Shown here: positions 6,719 through 11,839 of the stretch, piece by piece | Layout of the letters: every line of letters begins with the position of its first letter | How positions within the stretch are numbered: the first letter of the stretch is position 1 | From: Anaerolineales bacterium | Lineage (GTDB): Bacteria; Chloroflexota; Anaerolineae; Anaerolineales; E44-bin32 | Assembly (NCBI GenBank): GCA_030608865.1 | Contig: JAUWDI010000012.1 | Location: 1 to 11,839 of the forward strand | Length of the DNA stretch: 11,839 bases | Reading direction: 5' to 3' | Notes under the pieces: model-generated | Database searches by the model: none | What the model saw: the letters and a program-made list of their open reading frames with translations, nothing else | What the model was told of the DNA's origin: nothing | Position numbers and translations under genes: made by a program

Positions 6719-8217
6719 GAAAAGGACGTTATCTAGACGTTCTTGCCCTGCTCATCGCACTGAGCGGATTGATCATCACCGGTTGGATATCTGATGATGT
6801 ATTCGAACGCATCCCCCATATCGAGGACGAGTTCGCATATCTCTGGCAGGCGGAGGTGATGGCGGAGGGTCTGATCTCGCTGCCTTCGCCGGAAACACCC
6901 AGGGCTTTTCTCGTTCCGTTTGTTGTGGATCATGAAGGGCAGCGTTTTGCAAAATACCCGCCGGGTTGGCCGGCGGCTCTGTCGATCGGGGCACGGGTCA
7001 ATCTTCCCTGGCTTGTGAATTCGCTGTTGGCGGGTTTTTCACTGTGGTTGATCTACCGGTTAGGGACGAAGATTCTCGGGCGTGGTGTCGGGCTGTTGGC
7101 GGAGGTCCTGACGCTAAGTTCCCCAATGTTCCTCATGCTCTCCGGTTCGCTCTTGGCGCACACGCTGAGTCTTTTTCTGGCGCTTGTTTTTCAATTGGCG
7201 TGGCTGGATAGCTTTCCGCTGAGAGGTGTGTCGAGGGAGCAGCGGGCTCCTGATGGGTTAGTTCTTCTTGCAGGTGCAGGGTCATTGGGGCTGTTGGTGC
7301 TCACGCGCCCGCTGACGGCGGTCGCCGTCGCATTCCCGTTTGCTCTTCATGGAATATTTCTACTGGCGAGAGGGACCCCCGGGGAGAGAAAGAAGCTGCT
7401 GATTCTGGCGCTTGTGACCAGTTGTGTCGCCAGCTTGCTCCTTATCTGGCAGTGGGCGCTCGGCGGCAGTCCCTTTCGCAATCTCTATACGTTGTGGTGG
7501 CCGTATGATCGCCTGGGTTTTGGGGCCGATATCGGCGTAACCGAGAGCGGACACAATTTGTATTGGGCGCTACAGAATGTGCATTTCAACCTGAGCGCAG
7601 GAATCCACGACCTCTTCGGTTGGCCCTATCTTTCCTGGTTGTTCATCCCTTTTGGGTTGATTGTGCTATGTCCCAAGCGGGACGGTAAGCTTGTGCTCGC
7701 GGTTTTTGTAAGTCTGGTCGTAGCCTACGGCGTGTACTGGCCCGGGTCGTGGTTGTATGGCCCACGTTATTACTATGAGGGTTTGCCGTCATTGACCATT
7801 TGTAGTGCAGCGGGTATAGCCTGGTTGGGCGACTGGCTGGGCAATTGGCGCAATGCGGTACGCTGGCGGCGGCTATCGGTGTTTGGCATAACAGCTCTAC
7901 TTGTAATAATGAATATCGTTTTCTATTTTCCTGCTCGGGTATGGGGGATGCGAGGTCTGTACCAGATCACGCGTGAGCCTATGGACGCTTTAGTGGAGAT
8001 CGCTCAGGAGGATGCCTTGATTATCGTTCACACCCAAAAGTGGTTCGAATACGCCCGATTGCTCCCCTTGGTGGAGCCTTTTGGAGAGGGTGATCTAATC
8101 ATCACATGTAGCTGCGGTTTGGAGGCTGACGACGATGTCGTCCGGCGGTACCCCGATCGCAAGATTTACCACTATTATCCAGAGACTCCACAAAGGCTTT
8201 ATTCTGAGCTACAGTAA
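6715..8217 (+). CDS. GT-C membrane glycosyltransferase (PMT/ArnT-like, GT39/GT83 type)
   Basis: A 500-residue protein with about ten to twelve membrane helices. The first outer loop after helix 1 carries PHIEDEFAYLWQAEVMAEG (34-52), where the acidic D38-E39 pair is in the position of the catalytic acid of GT-C enzymes, followed by KYPPGWPA (80-87), a conserved lumen/periplasm loop of this family. A later loop holds GSWLYGPRYYYEGLP, again typical, and a soluble C-terminal tail ends the protein. Such enzymes move a sugar from a polyprenyl-phosphate donor to lipid, glycan or protein on the outer side of the membrane; donor and acceptor are unknown. The start is GTG at 6715, overlapping the upstream TGA (6716-6718), with GGAGG (6706-6710) 4 bases before. 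The frame extends upstream but inside the nucleotidase gene. Confidence 0.85.
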   Translation: MRKGRYLDVLALLIALSGLIITGWISDDVFERIPHIEDEFAYLWQAEVMAEGLISLPSPETPRAFLVPFVVDHEGQRFAKYPPGWPAALSIGARVNLPWLVNSLLAGFSLWLIYRLGTKILGRGVGLLAEVLTLSSPMFLMLSGSLLAHTLSLFLALVFQLAWLDSFPLRGVSREQRAPDGLVLLAGAGSLGLLVLTRPLTAVAVAFPFALHGIFLLARGTPGERKKLLILALVTSCVASLLLIWQWALGGSPFRNLYTLWWPYDRLGFGADIGVTESGHNLYWALQNVHFNLSAGIHDLFGWPYLSWLFIPFGLIVLCPKRDGKLVLAVFVSLVVAYGVYWPGSWLYGPRYYYEGLPSLTICSAAGIAWLGDWLGNWRNAVRWRRLSVFGITALLVIMNIVFYFPARVWGMRGLYQITREPMDALVEIAQEDALIIVHTQKWFEYARLLPLVEPFGEGDLIITCSCGLEADDDVVRRYPDRKIYHYYPETPQRLYSELQ

Positions 8218-8243
8218 TTTGATGGAATACAGGATTCGTTTCT

Positions 8244-8261
8244 CATTGTAGGATTACAATG
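8244..8261. repeat. Short palindrome after the glycosyltransferase gene
   Basis: CATTGTA (8244-8250) and TACAATG (8255-8261) are perfect 7-bp arms around GGAT. No T-run follows, so it is not a standard terminator. It may be an operator or a weak transcript-end hairpin. Confidence 0.3.
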
Positions 8262-8344
8262 TAAGGGCAAGTAGTTCCGCCAGGGTATTTAGTCTTGCGA
8301 TAAAGCGCTATTAGATCATCTTGACGGGGGAAAGATTTGTGGGG

Positions 8345-8374
8345 TTATCAGTGACGTGTCGGGCCCTTTAGAAT
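8345..8374 (+). promoter_or_regulatory. Candidate promoter of phoU
   Basis: TTATCA (8345-8350, four of six consensus positions) and TAGAAT (8369-8374, five of six) are separated by 18 bases, and would start RNA about 36 bases before the phoU ATG. No clear Pho box was seen in the 199-base gap. A better -35 with no good partner (TTGACG, 8321-8326) lies nearby. Confidence 0.35.
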
Positions 8375-8416
8375 TAATCGAGAGTACCGGTCGGTCCCGA
8401 TCAGGAGTGAAATAAG

Positions 8417-9133
8417 ATGGATGACGATATGGGCAAACAGCTGACTGGATCGCCGATGCGTGCCACGCTAGACCAAGAACTAGCAGCGCTCAAAGAGGAT
8501 GTTCTCCAATTAGGAAAGATGACCAGCGAAGCCATTTCCCGGGCGATGCAGTCGCTGTTGAATCGAGACACGGTGTTGGCGCAGGACGTCGTTGAATGTG
8601 ACGCCGCAATCAACGCAAAACGCTTCGATATCGAGGAGGAAAGCCTCACGCTCATCGCCACGCAGCAGCCCGCGGCGGGAGACTTGCGCGCTGTCGTAGC
8701 GGCGATGAATATGGTCGGCGATCTCGAGCGTATGGGTGATCACGCTGCCGGGATCGCAACGATCGTGCTGCGCATGCAAGAGGAAGAGCAGCTTGAAATA
8801 CCGCTTGGGCTCACGTCGATGTTCGAGAAGACCAGCGAGATGCTTCAACGAGCGCTGAACGCATATGCACAAGACGACGCAGCCATGGCTCATCAGGTCG
8901 CAGCGATGGACGATGAGATCGACAAAATATATTCAAAACTTTTCAGTGGTTTGATGGAGTTTATAGCTGAACACCCGCAGAAAACCACCGGAGGGCTGTA
9001 CTTGCTATTTGCAGGACATAATTTTGAACGTATCGCCGATCGCTCCACGAACCTCGCGGAGCGTGTCGTTTTCCTCGGGTCGGGTAGGATGCAGGAGCTC
9101 AATCCCGAATCCGACGAAGCAGGGTTGAACTAG
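8417..9133 (+). CDS. phoU: PhoU phosphate-signalling protein
   Basis: A 238-residue protein with the two-repeat, all-helical PhoU fold. The first repeat carries GDLERMGDHAAGIA (101-114) and the second HNFERIADRSTNLAERVVFL (201-220), the two signature E/D-x-x-x-D metal-binding segments of the family. PhoU couples the Pst phosphate transporter to the PhoR/PhoB kinase system and restrains uptake when phosphate is plentiful. Length is normal for the family (about 215-240); the N-terminal 12 residues are extra, and an ATG at codon 14 is an alternative start. The chosen ATG has AGGAG (8403-8407) 9 bases upstream. No pstSCAB or phoBR is in the window, so this copy is either detached from its operon or orphan. 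Its downstream neighbours are the arsenic genes; arsenate enters cells through phosphate transporters, so a link is possible but inferred. Confidence 0.93.
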   Translation: MDDDMGKQLTGSPMRATLDQELAALKEDVLQLGKMTSEAISRAMQSLLNRDTVLAQDVVECDAAINAKRFDIEEESLTLIATQQPAAGDLRAVVAAMNMVGDLERMGDHAAGIATIVLRMQEEEQLEIPLGLTSMFEKTSEMLQRALNAYAQDDAAMAHQVAAMDDEIDKIYSKLFSGLMEFIAEHPQKTTGGLYLLFAGHNFERIADRSTNLAERVVFLGSGRMQELNPESDEAGLN

Positions 9134-9274
9134 ATATTCGCCTTCTCACCACTAATAATGTCAAGCAACAAGAGGCCGTCGATACTCCTCCCGAAGAGAT
9201 TGATTCGCGGAGGACACTTTGAGTCCGCTGGACCAAAAGCCCCCCTATTTTGCCGGTTGGAACTGGCCTCCCCC

Positions 9275-9302
9275 TTGACATATTGAAGAACTTCGATATT
9301 AT
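9275..9302 (+). promoter_or_regulatory. Promoter of arsR
   Basis: TTGACA (9275-9280) is an exact -35 and TATTAT (9297-9302) matches five of six -10 positions, with a 16-base spacer. RNA would begin near 9309, only about 15 bases before the arsR ATG, leaving a very short leader without a clear Shine-Dalgarno sequence. Confidence 0.7.
9280..9299. promoter_or_regulatory. Probable ArsR operator in the arsR promoter
   Basis: ATATTGAAG (9280-9288) and CTTCGATAT (9291-9299) are inverted arms around AA, matching at eight of nine positions. The site fills the promoter spacer and touches both hexamers. The size and position fit the AT-rich imperfect palindromes bound by ArsR/SmtB dimers, so autorepression released by trivalent arsenic is likely. 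Confidence 0.65.
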
Positions 9303-9323
9303 AACTTATAGACGGATATCAAT

Positions 9324-9626
9324 ATGAAGAAAAAATCTGTGGACACGGTTAAATTTGCCAAGGCGATAGCGGACGAGACTCGTCAGAACATTATGGCGAT
9401 CTGCTGCTGTGTGTTATTGAGTGTGAACGATATTGTTGAGAAAACAAATGTAGCTCAACCTACTGTTTCACATCACTTGAAAATTCTCAAAACAGCAGGG
9501 CTGGTGCGATCGGAGCGACACGGTAAGCAGGTACTCTACACGCTAAATCAGGAACGGATGGCGGAAGGGTGCTGCCAGGTGGCAGAAAATTTCGCTCCAG
9601 AGCACCCCGTCGAACTTGTGGATTGA
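9324..9626 (+). CDS. arsR: ArsR/SmtB-family arsenic-responsive repressor
   Basis: A 100-residue winged-helix regulator of the ArsR/SmtB family: FAKAIADETRQNIM (11-24), recognition region VAQPTVSHHLKILKTAGLV (43-61) and wing RSERHGKQVLYTL (62-74). Dimers repress by binding the promoter palindrome and release it when As(III)-type ligands bind cysteines. The cysteines are unusual: C27-C28-C29 lie in the helix before the usual metal site, the usual C-x-C positions of classical ArsR (in ELCVCDL) read S33-x-N35, and C83-C84 sit near the C-terminus. The likely ligand site is therefore made from the CCC and CC clusters, and could favour methylated arsenicals as in some ArsR proteins with C-terminal cysteine pairs; this is inference. 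The ATG at 9324 has no clear Shine-Dalgarno sequence and a short predicted leader. The next gene is arsM, 71 bases on, which supports the arsenic role. Confidence 0.92.
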   Translation: MKKKSVDTVKFAKAIADETRQNIMAICCCVLLSVNDIVEKTNVAQPTVSHHLKILKTAGLVRSERHGKQVLYTLNQERMAEGCCQVAENFAPEHPVELVD

Positions 9627-9658
9627 GGTTATTCACGAGAGTTTTTTTGAGTAATAAC

Positions 9659-9690
9659 ATCGAAGTATGTAAATATATCTATTGAAGGAG
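9659..9690 (+). promoter_or_regulatory. arsM leader: ribosome site and ArsR-like half-sites
   Basis: The 71-base gap between arsR and arsM has GAAGGAG (9684-9690), an excellent Shine-Dalgarno sequence 7 bases before the ATG at 9698. ATCGAAG (9659-9665) and ATTGAAG (9681-9687) are direct repeats 22 bases apart, and are the same two half-site variants that make up the arsR operator. The second overlaps the ribosome site, so it may be coincidence. No convincing separate promoter was found. Confidence 0.4.
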
Positions 9691-9697
9691 TATGGTT

Positions 9698-10666
9698 ATG
9701 ACTGAGAACAAGACCAAGGATGAAAATCTAGATATTCACACTCAGGTACGCAACCACTACGGGAGCATAGCAACCTCGTTTGAGAAAGCGGGTGAAGCCG
9801 GATGCTGTGGACCTGCCGAGAGCAGTTGTGGGTGTTCGCCGTCGACGGGTGTTAATGATATCGACGTAGTATCGAAGATCTACGAAAGCCCGGATGTGGC
9901 GTCCTTACCCGATGACGTGACTGGTCTATCCCTGGGATGTGGAGATCCGGTGACGCTTGCTTCACTCGAGTCGGGCCAGACTGTGTTAGACCTCGGTTCG
10001 GGCGGTGGAATCGACTGCTTTCTGGCCGGGAAGCAAGTGGGCGAATCAGGTCGCGTTATCGGTATCGACATGACCGCTGAGATGATCGAAAAAGCACGCC
10101 TCAATAAAGATAATCTTGGCGCGGAGAATGTCGAGTTCCGACTGGGGGAGATCGAGCAACTTCCGGTTGCCGATGAGACCGCGGATGTTGTAATCTCAAA
10201 CTGCGTCATCAATCTAAGTCCAGACAAGCCTCAGGTTTTCCGTGAGGCTTACCGCGCGTTGCGACCGGGAGGTCGCTTGGCCGTAAGCGATATCGTCACC
10301 GATGGAGCCCTCCCCGAGGGGATAAAAGACAATTTGAGCGCATGGGTTGGGTGCCTCGCTGGTGCGTTGGATGTGAAGGAGTACACCGCAGCCATTGAGT
10401 CCGCCGGCTTCGTTGACGTGAAGCTCACGCCGGTTTATCTGGATGAATCTGTAATCGAAGCTGCTTTAGAACAGCTTGATCCTGAAGAACGCCTCGCCGT
10501 AGATGCCGGTTCAAGTCGGGTGGCGTTGATTATGGAAGGCGGGGAAGCGAAGCCATATTACCTGGGCGATGACGACAAGGGCTTGAGCAGCGAATCTATT
10601 CGACAGATGGTCTTCAGTGCGAAGGTCACAGCTCGTAAGCCGACCACTTTCCCAGGCGGCGAATAA
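9698..10666 (+). CDS. arsM: Arsenite S-adenosylmethionine methyltransferase
   Basis: A 322-residue class I SAM methyltransferase of the ArsM/AS3MT family, converting As(III) stepwise to methylated arsenicals in the cytoplasm (EC 2.1.1.137). The SAM motif I is TVLDLGSGGGIDCFLAG (95-111), motif II VIGIDMTAEMIEKAR (120-134), and motif III/IV region SNCVINLSPDK (167-177) with ALRPGGRLAVSDI (187-199). The arsenic-binding cysteines of the family appear as C81 (in LGCG), C169 and C219 (WVGCL); the last two are 50 residues apart, the same spacing as the C174/C224 pair of the algal enzyme. A cysteine-rich N-terminus (C36, C37, C44, C46) is also typical. An ATG at 9692 lies only one base after the ribosome site, so the ATG at 9698, 7 bases after GGAG, is preferred. 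It follows arsR on the same strand and is likely co-regulated. No arsenic efflux gene is next to it. Confidence 0.95.
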   Translation: MTENKTKDENLDIHTQVRNHYGSIATSFEKAGEAGCCGPAESSCGCSPSTGVNDIDVVSKIYESPDVASLPDDVTGLSLGCGDPVTLASLESGQTVLDLGSGGGIDCFLAGKQVGESGRVIGIDMTAEMIEKARLNKDNLGAENVEFRLGEIEQLPVADETADVVISNCVINLSPDKPQVFREAYRALRPGGRLAVSDIVTDGALPEGIKDNLSAWVGCLAGALDVKEYTAAIESAGFVDVKLTPVYLDESVIEAALEQLDPEERLAVDAGSSRVALIMEGGEAKPYYLGDDDKGLSSESIRQMVFSAKVTARKPTTFPGGE

Positions 10667-11036
10667 GGCGAGGGCTGCAGCTAGATAATCTTTCCCTTTG
10701 TACTTGTGAACCAGGGACATTCCACCCGAGAACCTCTTGGCGAGGCGCTCGAGGCGTTTGGCCATTATCATTCTTATCGCCCGGGGATCTCTAAAAGCGG
10801 AAGATGGTTGTTTTATACGCATACAAGGGGGGGCTATTGATGATAGAATTGCCGCTTACGGTAAGCGGACGTATCCGGGTTGAGAAACTTATCAAGGTTA
10901 TGAGATAAGACGCTCAATTCACATCCGGATTACTGAATCCAATCTAAAATGATTGTACCTACTTCGCTTCTCAGAAAGACCGGGCGGCGAGAAGATGGAG
11001 TAGTAAAAAATCAAATCAAGACGAGGATTCTCATTA
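10667..11036. other. 370-base gap without a convincing gene
   Basis: Between arsM and the trehalose synthase gene no credible CDS or RNA gene was found. It holds a near-perfect palindrome, CCGCTTAC (10852-10859) and GTAAGCGG (10861-10868) around a single G, and a looser inverted pair CTTATC (10888-10893) / GATAAG (10904-10909). No T-run follows either. A minus-strand open frame covers 10667-10822 but lacks a ribosome site and runs on into the antisense of arsM. A -10-like TAAAAT (10945-10950) has no matching -35. The region probably holds the promoter and operators of the downstream gene. Confidence 0.5.
10852..10868. promoter_or_regulatory. Near-perfect palindrome upstream of the trehalose synthase gene
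   Basis: Two 8-bp inverted arms (CCGCTTAC and GTAAGCGG) flank one base, in the gap 170-185 bases before the ATG at 11037. Compact symmetry of this sort is typical of an operator for a dimeric regulator; no regulator is recognised. It could also form a short hairpin ending the arsM transcript, but no T-run follows. Confidence 0.35.
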
Positions 11037-11839
11037 ATGAAAAGCAGAATTAAGCATTTCGAAGATTATCGCGGGATCGCCGACGATGCGGTCCTGAAAG
11101 AAATCCAGGAGAAGGCGAAAACGCTTCAAGGCGCTACGGTTGCCCATGTGAACGCAACCAGTTACGGTGGGGGAGTCGCAGAAATATTGGACAGTTTCGT
11201 ATTGTTGATGAACGATCTGGGAATCCGCACGGATTGGCGAGTCCTGCATGGTGTCCCAGATTTTTTCGAGGTAACGAAGAAGTTCCACAACGCGCTTCAA
11301 GGGCAGGACCTGTCTTTTTCAGAAGAGGAACTGGAGATTTACAAGTTTATTAATGAGAAATTTGCTCGCTTTGCTTTTCTCGATCACGACTATGTCATCA
11401 TTCATGACCCACAGCCATGCGCGTTAGTTCGTAATATAGCGCATACCTCTCCTTGGGTCTGGCGCTGCCATATTGATATTACAAAACCGAACCCTCAGGC
11501 TTGGGCTTTCATGGAACCCTACGTTGTCGAATATGACCGTATGATCGTCTCCTCTGAGGATTATAAGGTCGCTGACCTTGCGATCGAGCAGGATATCATA
11601 TCCCCCTCCATCGACCCTCTTTCCCCGAAGAACATGGATCTCCCCGAACAGGTGATCGAGGATTATCTAACCCAGCACAAGATTCCAACGGATAAGCCGA
11701 TTATCACCCAGGTTTCGCGCTTCGATCCCTGGAAGGATCCTGAAGGTGTTTTGAAGGTTTTTGAACGGGTCAAAGAGCAAGTCGATTGCCGTTTAATATT
11801 TGTATACAACATGGCCAGCGACGATCCGGAGGGGGCAAG
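11037..11839 (+). CDS. Trehalose synthase (TreT-type GT4 glycosyltransferase), 5' part
   Basis: The first 267 codons of a gene running off the right edge. The pattern matches the TreT-type trehalose glycosyltransferring synthase: HVNATSYGGGVAEIL (37-51), LMNDLGIRTDWRVLHG (57-72), DFFEVTKKFHNALQG (75-89), IHDPQP (122-127), WRCHIDITKPN (142-152), SPSIDPLSPKNM (189-200) and QVSRFDPWKDPEGVLKVF (225-242). TreT joins NDP-glucose and glucose to make trehalose in the cytoplasm; related proteins may use other acceptors. Full members are about 400 residues, so roughly a third is missing, including the end of the donor-binding domain with its E-x7-E motif. The ATG at 11037 has GAGGA (11023-11027) 9 bases upstream. 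The link to the neighbouring arsenic genes is only by position. treT is a likely symbol, not assigned because the gene is partial. Confidence 0.88.
   Translation, partial: MKSRIKHFEDYRGIADDAVLKEIQEKAKTLQGATVAHVNATSYGGGVAEILDSFVLLMNDLGIRTDWRVLHGVPDFFEVTKKFHNALQGQDLSFSEEELEIYKFINEKFARFAFLDHDYVIIHDPQPCALVRNIAHTSPWVWRCHIDITKPNPQAWAFMEPYVVEYDRMIVSSEDYKVADLAIEQDIISPSIDPLSPKNMDLPEQVIEDYLTQHKIPTDKPIITQVSRFDPWKDPEGVLKVFERVKEQVDCRLIFVYNMASDDPEGA

Noticed and set aside
8417..9133. phoU as part of a pst operon.
   Set aside because: The upstream gene is a glycosyltransferase and the downstream genes are arsR and arsM; no transporter component lies within the window.
9252..9267. Inverted repeat GCCGGTT-GG-AACTGGC just before the arsR -35, as a terminator for phoU.
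   Set aside because: The loop is too tight, one pair is a wobble, and no T-run follows.
10667..10822. Minus-strand open frame with a basic, coding-like stretch (residues such as AKRLERLAKRFSGG), possibly a gene remnant.
   Set aside because: It has no ribosome site, continues antisense into arsM, and matches no family I know. A protein search of the segment would settle it.

Overview
The window looks like chromosomal DNA from an environmental bacterium, most likely a member of the Chloroflexota (Anaerolineae-like). The inference rests on style: lipoproteins with a Pro/Thr/Ala-rich linker after the lipobox, a ribbon-helix-helix plus LuxR-type regulator, a Yip1-type membrane protein, a TreT-type glycosyltransferase and an arsR-arsM pair. 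No rRNA, tRNA, CRISPR array, insertion sequence or phage gene was seen. Nearly every CDS has a recognisable Shine-Dalgarno sequence; arsR is the exception.

Layout. 1-67: a strong hairpin terminator for a gene lying left of the window. 95-679 (-): Yip1-like membrane protein. 904-1413 (-): small regulator with an apparent RHH domain fused to a LuxR-type HTH; its promoter matches the sigma70 consensus exactly and carries a perfect palindrome in the spacer. 1621-2643 and 2655-3233 (+): a two-gene operon encoding a membrane protein built from three copies of a two-helix module, and an ICMT/PEMT-like membrane methyltransferase homologue. 3507-4217 (+): a DUF2202 ferritin-like lipoprotein with its own promoter and palindrome. 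4342-5550 (-): a PQQ-type sugar dehydrogenase (GDH/HHIP-like) lipoprotein, convergent with the previous gene.

5693-6718 and 6715-8217 (+): a HAL2/CysQ-type 3'(2'),5'-bisphosphate nucleotidase translationally coupled to a GT-C (PMT/ArnT-like) membrane glycosyltransferase. 8417-9133 (+): phoU without pst genes nearby. 9324-9626 and 9698-10666 (+): a compact arsenic methylation unit, arsR (with an atypical cysteine arrangement and an operator inside its promoter) and arsM. 10667-11036 has no convincing gene. 11037 to the right edge (+): 5' two thirds of a TreT-like GT4 trehalose synthase.

The parts that can be read together are the arsenic unit (thiol-dependent sensing by ArsR, methylation by ArsM, possibly linked to phosphate/arsenate uptake through the adjacent phoU), the nucleotidase/GT-C pair, and the divergent regulator/membrane-operon locus around the 1472-1489 palindrome. 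The last is the least conventional part of the window: an RHH-LuxR fusion, a near-ideal repressible promoter with an SOS-box-like operator, and an unrecognised triplicated membrane protein. No single obviously new multi-gene defence or metabolic system was found.
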